Assembly: GCA_900549085.1 (NCBI GenBank)
Contig: URMO01000070.1
Location: 1-11,574, forward strand
Direction of reading: 5' to 3'
Length of the DNA stretch: 11,574 bases
Source of the DNA: an uncultured Collinsella sp.
Lineage (GTDB): Bacteria; Actinomycetota; Coriobacteriia; Coriobacteriales; Coriobacteriaceae
Made by a program: the position numbers and the translations under genes. The notes under the pieces are model-generated. The model was not told where the DNA came from. It ran no database searches and saw only the letters and a list, made by a program, of their open reading frames with translations. Shown one piece after another: positions 1 through 6,968 of the stretch. How positions within the stretch are numbered: the stretch's first letter is position 1; every line of letters begins with the position of its first letter.

Positions 1-1339
1 CAATATAGTCCTTCAGCTTGCTACGGCGGCTGGGGTGGCGGAGCTTGGCCAGGGTCTTGGACTCGATCTGGCGGATACGCTCGCGCGTGACGCCAAACTC
101 GCGGCCGACTTCCTCGAGCGTACGGGGATGTCCGTCGACAAGGCCAAAGCGCAACTCGATAACCTTGCGCTCACGATCGGCAAGCGAGTCGAGCACCTGG
201 GTGAGCTGCTCCTGCAGCATGGAGAAGCTGGCGGCATCGGGCGGAACGATAGCCTGGGAGTCCTCGATAAAGTCGCCCAGCTGGGAATCCTCTTCCTCGC
301 CGATCGGGGTCTCGAGCGACACGGGCTCCTGCGAAATCTTCTGGATCTCGCGGACGCGATCGGCACTCATGTCCATCTCGGCACCGATCTCCTCGGGGGT
401 CGGGTCGCGACCCAGGTCCTGGAGAAGCTGGCGCTGCACGCGGACGAGTTTGTTGATGGTCTCGACCATGTGCACGGGAATACGGATGGTACGGGCCTGG
501 TCGGCAATCGCACGCGTGATGGCCTGACGGATCCACCACGTGGCGTACGTGGAGAACTTAAAGCCCTTCTGGTAGTCGAACTTCTCGACGGCGCGGATCA
601 GACCGAGGTTGCCCTCCTGGATCAGGTCCAGGAACAGCATGCCGCGGCCGACATAGCGCTTGGCGATGGAGACGACCAGGCGCAGGTTGGCGCTGATGAG
701 TGCCTGCTTGGCCTCGAGACCGACGTTCTCGATACGGGTCAGGCGACGCATCTCGGCGCGGGTGAGCTCGATCTCGCCCGCCTCGGCAGCCTCGAGCTTC
801 TCGGTGGCATCGAGACCGGCCTCGATCTTCATGGCCAGATCGACCTCTTCGGAAGCGGTCAGCAGGTCGACCTTACCGATCTCCTTAAGGTACATACGAA
901 CCGGGTCGCCGGTCAGCATCACCGTGGAGGCATCGATGCCACGCACGCGCGAACGCGAACGGGACGTGCGCACGGTGCGCTTCTTCTTGCTCTTGGAAGA
1001 ACCCATCTCGGCGTCGGCCTGACGGGCCATCTTAAGCTCGTGATCGTCGAGCGAGCCGGAATCGTGCTCGTCGTCATCGAAATCGTCGGTATCGCTATCG
1101 TTATCGTCATCGTCGACGCCCATGGGGGCGTCGTCGTTTCCGCTCGCGGAGATAATCTGGATGCCGCTGTTGCGCAGCGCGGAATACACCGCGTTGAGCT
1201 GCTCGTCAGACACATCGATATCCTTCAGGGCGACCTGAATCTCGTCCTCGGTTACCGAAGTCCTGTTTGAGCCGTTGCCCATGAGCTTTGCAACGTAGGA
1301 TTCCAGCCCAGTACCCGTGCTCTCACTCTTTTTTGGCAC
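1..1339 (-). CDS. rpoD: Primary (housekeeping) RNA polymerase sigma factor, sigma-70 group 1; 3' end cut by window edge
   Basis: This protein directs core RNA polymerase to housekeeping promoters. There are 446 complete codons and then one base at the edge, so the C-terminus lacks only one or a few residues. In order: a region 1.1-like helical segment (about residues 28-64), a very acidic linker (69-101), a basic stretch (116-133), region 1.2 starting near GDPVRMYLKEIG (144-155), regions 2.1-2.4 including FSTYATWWIRQAITRAIADQ with the Trp pair at 268-269, region 3 (PVHMVETINKL, then GRDPTPEEIG), and region 4 with VTRERIRQIE and LRHPSR near the end. The start is GTG at 1339, with AAGGGAGA 4 nt upstream. 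An in-frame ATG four codons further up lacks an SD, and an in-frame TGA lies just beyond it. The identity is certain; it is also called sigA or hrdB in Gram-positives. It follows dnaG after 110 nt. Confidence 0.97.
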   Translation of the reverse strand, partial: MPKKSESTGTGLESYVAKLMGNGSNRTSVTEDEIQVALKDIDVSDEQLNAVYSALRNSGIQIISASGNDDAPMGVDDDDNDSDTDDFDDDEHDSGSLDDHELKMARQADAEMGSSKSKKKRTVRTSRSRSRVRGIDASTVMLTGDPVRMYLKEIGKVDLLTASEEVDLAMKIEAGLDATEKLEAAEAGEIELTRAEMRRLTRIENVGLEAKQALISANLRLVVSIAKRYVGRGMLFLDLIQEGNLGLIRAVEKFDYQKGFKFSTYATWWIRQAITRAIADQARTIRIPVHMVETINKLVRVQRQLLQDLGRDPTPEEIGAEMDMSADRVREIQKISQEPVSLETPIGEEEDSQLGDFIEDSQAIVPPDAASFSMLQEQLTQVLDSLADRERKVIELRFGLVDGHPRTLEEVGREFGVTRERIRQIESKTLAKLRHPSRRSKLKDYI

Positions 1340-1343
1340 AGAT

Positions 1344-1351
1344 TCTCCCTT
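1344..1351 (-). promoter_or_regulatory. Shine-Dalgarno site of rpoD
   Basis: The minus strand reads AAGGGAGA, ending 4 nt before GTG at 1339. This decides for the GTG start over the in-frame ATG at 1351, which overlaps the site itself and has no purine-rich tract upstream. Confidence 0.75.
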
Positions 1352-1371
1352 CATAGTCCACAGGACTCATT

Positions 1372-1380
1372 ACTTTAGCA
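1372..1380 (-). promoter_or_regulatory. Candidate extended -10 promoter element upstream of rpoD
   Basis: The minus strand reads TGCTAAAGT, which fits the extended -10 pattern TG-n-TAnnnT. A start about 7 nt downstream would leave a leader of roughly 25 nt before the GTG. The -35 region is weak: GGTATA at 17-nt spacing, or TTGGGT at 20 nt. Internal promoters before rpoD are common in dnaG-rpoD operons, which supports the idea by analogy. This is an inference from pattern only. Confidence 0.33.
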
Positions 1381-1393
1381 CACACATTGACGT

Positions 1394-1421
1394 CTATACC
1401 CAAAAATCAGACTGGATATAG
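1394..1421 (-). repeat. Inverted repeat (8-bp arms, 12-nt loop) in the dnaG-rpoD spacer
   Basis: On the minus strand CTATATCC (1421-1414) faces GGGTATAG (1401-1394) across a 12-nt AT-rich centre. Seven positions are Watson-Crick and one is a T-G wobble in the RNA. The distal arm covers the place where the -35 box would sit for the candidate -10 at 1372-1380. It could be an operator for a dimeric regulator or a small RNA hairpin. It has no T tract after it, so it is not a convincing terminator. Confidence 0.4.
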
Positions 1422-1449
1422 GCGCAAATACGCTGGTTGACCACAACAT

Positions 1450-3564
1450 CTAGGCCTGATCGGCGCCCGCTGTCTCCAAACCGATCAAACGGAACGGGTC
1501 AGCCACGCCGCCGATCAACTTTTGGAGCTCGCGCTGGCGCTGAGAATCTTGCATCGCCTGCATCGTCAGCACACGGCGCGCCTCATCGTCGAGTGACCGG
1601 TCCTGACGAAGCTTTGCCTGCGCGGCGCGCATGCGGCGCTTGATGGTGTAGAGCTCGAGGGTATCGAGCATAAACACGATGTTCGTCTCGGTGGGGTGCT
1701 TACTCGTCGACGAAATGCGCCCGGCGCTGACAAGCGACGCCGCCTCGGGACACACCGCGCGCGCCGCATCCATACACGCCGTGGGGTCGGTGCCCGGCGG
1801 CGTCGCGAGCACGGCCCACGCGATGGACTCGTGGCGCGGATCAACCCACTCGATCGAGCAAATACGGTCGGCATACGTGCGGAACAGGTCGGGATAGCTC
1901 GTGAGCATCGTCAGCAGCTCGCGCTCCCCCGCCAAAGACTTTCGTTCCAGGTCGGTCAGCACGATCGGCATCGTCGGTGCCGCAGACGCGCCCGCTGTGC
2001 CGGCAACCGGCGCCGCGCCATCCATGCCAACCGGCACATCGATCGGCGGCATATCGTCGACAACCTCGACCGGCGCGGCCCCGTAGGCCTCGAGCGGCAC
2101 ATAGTCGTACGGCTCTTCCTCGACCGGTGTGGACACCGGCGGCGTCGCACCCGACGCCCAAGCGCCGCGAGGCGCCCCCTGCGAACCAGACGTCCGACCG
2201 CCCGCGCTACCTGCGCGCTCGGCCTGCGCCCGCTGGCGCTCGTAGTTCTGCTCGCGACGACGCTCGGCGTCCTCGCGCTTGGCAACATCGCGAAACACAC
2301 GGCCTGAGCTCGAACGCACCGTCTCCAGATCCAAACCCAACAGGTCGGCAATCTGGATAAAGTACGTATCGATCATGTAGCTATCGCGCAGCGGATAGAT
2401 GAGCGTCAGTGCGTCCTCGAGCGCTTTGGCACGACCGCCCGGCGTGGTAATGTCGCTCGACTCCTGCAGTGAGCGGTACACAAAGTCCATGAGGGGCTCG
2501 GCGGCATCGATGCGCGCCTGCAGCGCCTCGCCACCATGCGCGGTGATGAACTCCATGGGGTCATTGCCGTCGGGAAGCACCACGCAGCGCAGGTCCATCG
2601 AATCCTGCTCGATAAACTGAATCGCGCGGCGAGCGGCCTTTTGACCGGCGGCGTCGCCATCGAACATATATACAATGCGCTTGGCAAAACGGGTGAGCGT
2701 CTTTACATGATGTTCCGTCAGCGCCGTGCCCAGCGTGGCGACGACGTTTTTGATCCCCGCCTCCCAGCAGGCGATACAGTCGGTATATCCCTCCACCACG
2801 ATGGCGGTATCCTGCGCGACGATAAACTCCTTAGCCCAGTTAAAGCCGTAGAGGTTTCGCTTTTTATGGAACACACTCGTCTCGGCGGTGTTGAGGTACT
2901 TAGGCTGGCCGTCGCCCATAATGCGCCCGCCAAAGGCAATGTTATGACCCTGTTCGTCAAAAATAGGAAACATCACGCGGTCGTAAAAACGGTCGGCAAG
3001 CTGCCCGCGCCCACGGCTCACGGCCACGTTGGCATCGATCATCTCCTGCGGGGTAAAACCCGCCTGCGACAAATGCGACACCAGCGCGTTGCGACCCGGC
3101 GCAAAGCCCAGGCAGTAGCGGCGGCAGACGTCGCCACCCATGCCGCGGCTGGCAAAGTACTCGCGCGGACGGCCGTCCTTACCGCGCATAAGCATGGTGT
3201 GATAGAACTGGGCGGTCTCGGCACACAGGTCATAGATGCGGGCGCGCTTGGTGCCGCGCTCGCGATAGGCGCCGGTATCGTGCAGCTCAATGCCGGCACG
3301 GTCGGCCAGGTAGCGAATCGACTCGGGAAAGCTCAGGTTCTCGCGCTTCATGATATAGGTGAAGACGTCGCCGCCCTCACCACAGCCAAAGCAATGCCAC
3401 ACCTGCGTGGCGGGGATAATGTGAAACGACGGGGTCTTTTCGCCATGGAAGGGGCAGCAACCCCAAAACTCATGGCCGCGGGGCTTGAGCTCAACCGTTT
3501 CCTGCACGATAGCAACCAGGTCGGACGCAGCACGCACCTGGTCTTTTTCCTCATCGCTAATCAC
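1450..3564 (-). CDS. dnaG: DNA primase, DnaG
   Basis: The protein makes RNA primers for chromosomal replication at the fork, in contact with the replicative helicase. Its 704 residues show the CHC2 zinc-binding domain (C37-P-F-H40, then C58-F-G-C61). The primase catalytic core follows, with a Toprim fold: E258 in VVEGYTD and D302/D304 in MFDGDAAG, the expected metal-binding acids. Then comes a charged linker and a long Pro/Ala/Gly-rich, probably disordered stretch (about 425-525). The C-terminal helical domain (about 540-690) matches the family's helicase-interaction region. The start is GTG at 3564, with AAGGGG 9 nt upstream, and it overlaps the ribF stop by 8 nt. It is longer than typical DnaG (about 580-640), mainly through the linker. 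There is no rpsU upstream; ribF takes that place. Confidence 0.98.
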   Translation of the reverse strand: MISDEEKDQVRAASDLVAIVQETVELKPRGHEFWGCCPFHGEKTPSFHIIPATQVWHCFGCGEGGDVFTYIMKRENLSFPESIRYLADRAGIELHDTGAYRERGTKRARIYDLCAETAQFYHTMLMRGKDGRPREYFASRGMGGDVCRRYCLGFAPGRNALVSHLSQAGFTPQEMIDANVAVSRGRGQLADRFYDRVMFPIFDEQGHNIAFGGRIMGDGQPKYLNTAETSVFHKKRNLYGFNWAKEFIVAQDTAIVVEGYTDCIACWEAGIKNVVATLGTALTEHHVKTLTRFAKRIVYMFDGDAAGQKAARRAIQFIEQDSMDLRCVVLPDGNDPMEFITAHGGEALQARIDAAEPLMDFVYRSLQESSDITTPGGRAKALEDALTLIYPLRDSYMIDTYFIQIADLLGLDLETVRSSSGRVFRDVAKREDAERRREQNYERQRAQAERAGSAGGRTSGSQGAPRGAWASGATPPVSTPVEEEPYDYVPLEAYGAAPVEVVDDMPPIDVPVGMDGAAPVAGTAGASAAPTMPIVLTDLERKSLAGERELLTMLTSYPDLFRTYADRICSIEWVDPRHESIAWAVLATPPGTDPTACMDAARAVCPEAASLVSAGRISSTSKHPTETNIVFMLDTLELYTIKRRMRAAQAKLRQDRSLDDEARRVLTMQAMQDSQRQRELQKLIGGVADPFRLIGLETAGADQA

Positions 3565-4564
3565 GGATGCTCACCCCTTGCTCACCCAAATGATGACGGA
3601 TATCGTCAATATTGCCCTCGACGGTCGCGATCAACTCGTCCAGCGAATCGAACACGCGCGATGGGCGCAGCCAACGCGTAAACGCCAGCGACACCGAGGC
3701 GCCGTACAGGTCGCCCGCATACCCGATCAAGTTGGCCTCGAGATGCGCCGAGGCGGCATCGTCGGCATACGTCGGCGGCAGGCCCACGTTGACGGCGGCA
3801 GGCCATACGGTATCGTCGACCAGCACCAGGCCCTCGTAGACGCCATCGGCAGGCACCTGAATGCCCTCGGGCACCTGAATATTTGCCGTGGGAAAACCCA
3901 TGTCGGAGCCTTGGTGACGACCGCCGGCAACAACACCTCGCAGCATGTACGGACGACCGAGCAGCTCGGCGGCAAGCTCAACATGACCCTGGCGGAGCTC
4001 CTGGCGAATCCGGGTGGCGCAGATTGTCTGCCCATCGACGCACAGCAGCTCGTGGCCATAGACGTCAACTCCGTGCTCGGAACCCCATGTCTGCATCTCG
4101 GCAACGCCCGAGGCGCCGCCGCGACCCAACCTAAAGTCGCTACCCACGCGAATTGAGCGGATATCGACGACGCGCGACAGCAGCTTAAGAAAGCCCACAT
4201 GGTCGAGTGCCGCCACCGCAGGCGTGAAGGGAACGGCCACAACCGCATCGACCCCGGTGAGAGCCAGGGCATGCAGACGGTCGGCCGTCGTCATTAGTTT
4301 TTGAGCGGGTGCGCGGCTCACCACTACGTCCGGGTCGGGATCGAAGGTGACCACGACCGCCTTGCAGCCGTGGTTACGCGCATCGCGAACGACCGCGTCG
4401 ATCAGTTCGCGATGCCCCCGATGCACGCCATCGAATACGCCGATGGCGATCGACGCGGCGCCCAGGCAAGCGCAATCATCAAATGCATCGGCAGCGACGA
4501 TGCGGGCCTCATCCGACTCGCCCGCGAAAAAAATACGCGCGAGCTCGTGGGAGGCCAGCATCAT
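3557..4564 (-). CDS. ribF: Bifunctional riboflavin kinase / FAD synthetase (FMN adenylyltransferase)
   Basis: The enzyme phosphorylates riboflavin to FMN and adenylylates FMN to FAD in the cytoplasm. Of 335 residues, the N-terminal half is the nucleotidyltransferase-like FAD synthetase domain with GVFDGVHRGH (42-51) and a TFDPDPDVV segment. The C-terminal half is the riboflavin kinase domain, with MGFPTAN (222-228), a VNVGLPPTY segment and the likely catalytic Glu276 in HLEAN. The signature motif sits about 20 residues later than in many RibF proteins, so the N-terminus is somewhat extended. ATG at 4564 overlaps the truB TGA (ATGA), and a second ATG follows directly, so the true start could be either. 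The SD is weak (GGCGGTG), which suggests translational coupling to truB. In many bacteria rpsO follows; here dnaG does. Confidence 0.96.
   Translation of the reverse strand: MMLASHELARIFFAGESDEARIVAADAFDDCACLGAASIAIGVFDGVHRGHRELIDAVVRDARNHGCKAVVVTFDPDPDVVVSRAPAQKLMTTADRLHALALTGVDAVVAVPFTPAVAALDHVGFLKLLSRVVDIRSIRVGSDFRLGRGGASGVAEMQTWGSEHGVDVYGHELLCVDGQTICATRIRQELRQGHVELAAELLGRPYMLRGVVAGGRHQGSDMGFPTANIQVPEGIQVPADGVYEGLVLVDDTVWPAAVNVGLPPTYADDAASAHLEANLIGYAGDLYGASVSLAFTRWLRPSRVFDSLDELIATVEGNIDDIRHHLGEQGVSIRD
3574..3579 (-). promoter_or_regulatory. Shine-Dalgarno site of dnaG inside the ribF 3' end
   Basis: The minus strand reads AAGGGG, 9 nt before GTG at 3564 and within the last codons of ribF. 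It supports the GTG start and the overlapping ribF/dnaG arrangement. Confidence 0.65.
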
Positions 4565-5493
4565 CGAACACCGCCGATTGCCTGCGGAAAGACGTGCTCC
4601 ATTACAAAGCGACCGCCCTCGATACGGGCGAGCGCCTTGAGCCCGCCATCGAGCACCAGCGCAAACGGCGCCTTCGACGCATCGAAGCCCGCAAGCGCGC
4701 GCTCAATAGGAATACGACGTCCGCACAGCAGATCGTCAGCAAGATCACCCGGCAAGTCGACGCGCGTGGCGCCAAGCGCCGCAATGGGATCCAGGGCAAA
4801 GTCGGCAGCGGACACGGCAGAAAGCTCCTCGACCGCATGGCAGGCACCGATGGAAACAACGCCGGAGGCTGTACGGCGCAATGCGGAAATATGTGCCGCG
4901 TTGTCGCAGGCACGACCCAGGTCTCGAGCGAGCGCACGGATGTAGGTGCCCTTGCTCACCGAAAACGCCACGGTCCAAACACAGGCGTCGCCGTCGCCGC
5001 CCACGGCAATCAGGTCGGCGGAGTACACCTCGACCGGACGCGGGGGCAGTGACACGGCATTGCCCTCGCGCGCAGCCTTATAGGCGCGCACGCCGTTGAC
5101 CGAAATGGCCGAAAACGCCGGAGGCACCTGCATCTGCGGGCCCAGCATGGCGGACAGGCGCTCGCGGGCATAGGCCGGATCGCGCAGGTCGGCGGCTATG
5201 GGCACCGTGCGAACGGCCTCGCCCTCCGCGTCATCGGTGTTGGTCTCGACGCCAAACGAAATGTCGGCGACATAACTTTTGGTATCGAGAGTTAGCATGC
5301 CCAGCAGACGGGTCGCCTGGCCCACGCCCACCACCATGACACCCGAGGCCATGGGGTCGAGCGTTCCGGCATGACCGACACGCCGCTCATGGAGGGCGCG
5401 TCGGCATTGCGAAACCACGTCGTGGGACGTGCAGCCCACCGGCTTATCGACGGCGAGCAGCATATTAAGTTGAGAAGGTGTACGACGAGCCAT
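4561..5493 (-). CDS. truB: tRNA pseudouridine(55) synthase TruB
   Basis: The enzyme isomerises U55 of the tRNA T-loop to pseudouridine. At 310 residues it has normal family length. Seen directly: the N-terminal LLAVDKPVGCTSHDVV motif, then GHAGTLDPMASGVM with the catalytic Asp46, then the SKGTYIRALARDLG segment (motif III region), and a short C-terminal part that may hold a reduced PUA-like fold. ATG at 5493 follows the upstream phosphoesterase stop by 15 nt. The SD is only a weak GGATGG. A downstream Met (residue 11) just before the conserved core has no SD, so the longer start is preferred. Its place after rbfA and nrnA and before ribF is the usual one in Gram-positives. Confidence 0.97.
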   Translation of the reverse strand: MARRTPSQLNMLLAVDKPVGCTSHDVVSQCRRALHERRVGHAGTLDPMASGVMVVGVGQATRLLGMLTLDTKSYVADISFGVETNTDDAEGEAVRTVPIAADLRDPAYARERLSAMLGPQMQVPPAFSAISVNGVRAYKAAREGNAVSLPPRPVEVYSADLIAVGGDGDACVWTVAFSVSKGTYIRALARDLGRACDNAAHISALRRTASGVVSIGACHAVEELSAVSAADFALDPIAALGATRVDLPGDLADDLLCGRRIPIERALAGFDASKAPFALVLDGGLKALARIEGGRFVMEHVFPQAIGGVR

Positions 5494-5508
5494 GTACCAT
5501 CCAAAAAG

Positions 5509-6552
5509 TTAGAGCTCGACGGTCACCGAAGCGGGATCCTCCCCTACCAGCTCGGCCAGCATGGGAAGTGCCGCGGTGAGCGTCTCGGAAATCGTTCCGG
5601 CGTTGGTAAAGCCGGCGGCAGCGTGGTGCCCACCTCCGCCAAAGTTGGCCGCAATCTCGGAAACATCAAGTTCGCCCTTGGAGCGCAGGTTGCCGCGCAC
5701 CTTGGTATCCCCCTCGATGCCCTTAAGGAACAGGCAGACCTCGACGCCCATCACCGAGCGCACCACATCGACCAGGCCGTCGCACTCGTCCGAAGTGACG
5801 CCGCAGGTCTCGAGGTCGCTCTGGTACGCATAGCTATATGCCACGCGACCGTGCGCCACCGTCTTGATGCGGCCCATAACGATGGACTTGAGATGCAAGA
5901 ACTCTACGCGCATGCTCTGGTAGACCTCGAGCGCAACGCGCGCCGGATTGGCACCGTGAGCGACCAGGCGCGAGGCGGCATGGAACGCAGCGGCATCGGC
6001 GTTTTGGTACTGAAAACGACCGGTATCGGTCACCAGGCCGCACAGCAGGCAGGTCGCGACACCATCGCGAGCCACAATGCCGCAATTGTCCAAAAAACGG
6101 TCGATGATCATGGCGCAGGCTGCGGCGCCGACGCACCTCAGGCTCAGCTCGGCAAATTCCTCACGCGCCGGATGATGATCGAAGCACACCACATGCGACG
6201 AGCGGCGGAGTACCTCGGCTGAGTTGTTCAGACGCTCGACGACCGGCACGTCCACTGAGATGAACAGGTCCGGATTGCCGGTATACGCAGATGCCGGCAC
6301 CAGACGGTCGGCACCCTCCATAAAGCGGTAGATGCGCGGAACCGGGTCATCGTCTGCCAGCAGCAGGGCAATGTCCTTGTTGGGGAAAAACTTCATAAGC
6401 GATAAGCCCAGACCCAGCACGGAGCCCAGGGCGTCACCATCGGGAGACGTATGTCCCGAAATCGCAATGGAGGACGCACCCTCGATGAGCTCGAGGATGC
6501 GTCGCTGAATATCTGCAGACTCGCACGATGCGCGGTCGGCTTTATCACTCAT
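5509..6552 (-). CDS. nrnA: DHH/DHHA1 family phosphoesterase, NrnA-like (oligoribonuclease / pAp phosphatase)
   Basis: NrnA proteins degrade short oligoribonucleotides (nanoRNA) and dephosphorylate 3'-phosphoadenosine 5'-phosphate, a by-product of sulfate metabolism. Its 347 residues carry the DHH metal-site motifs: H34, D38 and D40 in GHTSPDGDALG, D101 in VDVP, the D125-H126-H127 triad in CFDHHPA, and an Asp in VTDTGRF. The C-terminal DHHA1 domain carries GGGGHHAAAGF (305-315), which binds substrate. ATG at 6552 overlaps the rbfA stop by 8 nt and has a strong AGGAGG 9 nt upstream. DHH genes of this type commonly sit between rbfA and truB. The family is certain. The exact substrate preference (nanoRNA, pAp or cyclic dinucleotide products) cannot be told from sequence. 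Confidence 0.92.
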   Translation of the reverse strand: MSDKADRASCESADIQRRILELIEGASSIAISGHTSPDGDALGSVLGLGLSLMKFFPNKDIALLLADDDPVPRIYRFMEGADRLVPASAYTGNPDLFISVDVPVVERLNNSAEVLRRSSHVVCFDHHPAREEFAELSLRCVGAAACAMIIDRFLDNCGIVARDGVATCLLCGLVTDTGRFQYQNADAAAFHAASRLVAHGANPARVALEVYQSMRVEFLHLKSIVMGRIKTVAHGRVAYSYAYQSDLETCGVTSDECDGLVDVVRSVMGVEVCLFLKGIEGDTKVRGNLRSKGELDVSEIAANFGGGGHHAAAGFTNAGTISETLTAALPMLAELVGEDPASVTVEL

Positions 6553-6955
6553 CTAAACCTGCCTCCTGGTCGGCATCCGCTATGGGATAGCCGTCCTCGT
6601 CCTTTTCGATCGCAAGCGTGGCGGGAACGTTTTCCAGCGCGCGCGTGATGCGTTCGGCCTCATCGGTCGAGCGATCGATGCGAAAATCGAGCTCGGGCGT
6701 GACGCGCCAATCGAGCGAGCGGGCCAACAGGCTACGAATGCGGCCCTTGGCGCTGGCGAGCGCCTCCATGACCTCCTCGTAGCGGCTCGCGTCGCACGAC
6801 ACGTACACGCGCGCGAACGAACGGTCCACCGCGACCTCGACCGCGGTCAGGGTGACCAGGTCGAGACGCGGATCGGAAACCTCAAAGAGCAGGATATAAC
6901 CGAGCTTCTCGCGAAGCTGCTCGCCTAAACGGCGGGTTGCCTGCGTTTGCTTCAT
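6545..6955 (-). CDS. rbfA: 30S ribosome-binding factor A, RbfA
   Basis: RbfA is a single KH-like domain protein that binds the 30S subunit near the 5' end of 16S rRNA and aids late maturation, especially in the cold. Its 136 residues include the family's features: an N-terminal helix rich in basic residues, the LFEVSDPRL segment, the VDRSFARVYVS strand, an Ala-Lys-Gly helix (ALASAKGRIRSLLA) with a KH-like A-x-G turn, and the PELDFRID strand near 95-102. The C-terminal tail is acidic. ATG at 6955 has AGGGGG 7 nt upstream and follows the infB stop by 11 nt. The gene is small and poorly conserved by nature, but motif and position together make the call firm. Confidence 0.95.
   Translation of the reverse strand: MKQTQATRRLGEQLREKLGYILLFEVSDPRLDLVTLTAVEVAVDRSFARVYVSCDASRYEEVMEALASAKGRIRSLLARSLDWRVTPELDFRIDRSTDEAERITRALENVPATLAIEKDEDGYPIADADQEAGLDE
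6562..6567 (-). promoter_or_regulatory. Shine-Dalgarno site of the NrnA-like gene inside rbfA
   Basis: The minus strand reads AGGAGG, 9 nt before ATG at 6552 and within the last codons of rbfA. It is a near-perfect site, so the gene can be initiated independently as well as by coupling. Confidence 0.75.
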
Positions 6956-6962
6956 AGCGCTA

Positions 6963-6968
6963 CCCCCT
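6963..6968 (-). promoter_or_regulatory. Shine-Dalgarno site of rbfA overlapping the infB stop
   Basis: The minus strand reads AGGGGG. It begins inside the infB TAG stop and lies 7 nt before the rbfA ATG at 6955. Ribosomes finishing infB would cover it, which fits coupled expression. Confidence 0.7.

Noticed and set aside
35..1270. Plus-strand open frame (411 codons) antisense to rpoD
   Set aside because: It is a shadow of rpoD. The reverse strand shows every sigma-70 region in order.
2536..3681. Plus-strand open frame (381 codons) antisense to dnaG
   Set aside because: It is a shadow of the zinc-binding and Toprim parts of dnaG, with no ribosome binding site or domain of its own.
5371..6222. 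Plus-strand open frame (283 codons) antisense to truB and the DHH gene
   Set aside because: It crosses the junction of two certain minus-strand genes and has no recognisable domain; it is explained by base composition.
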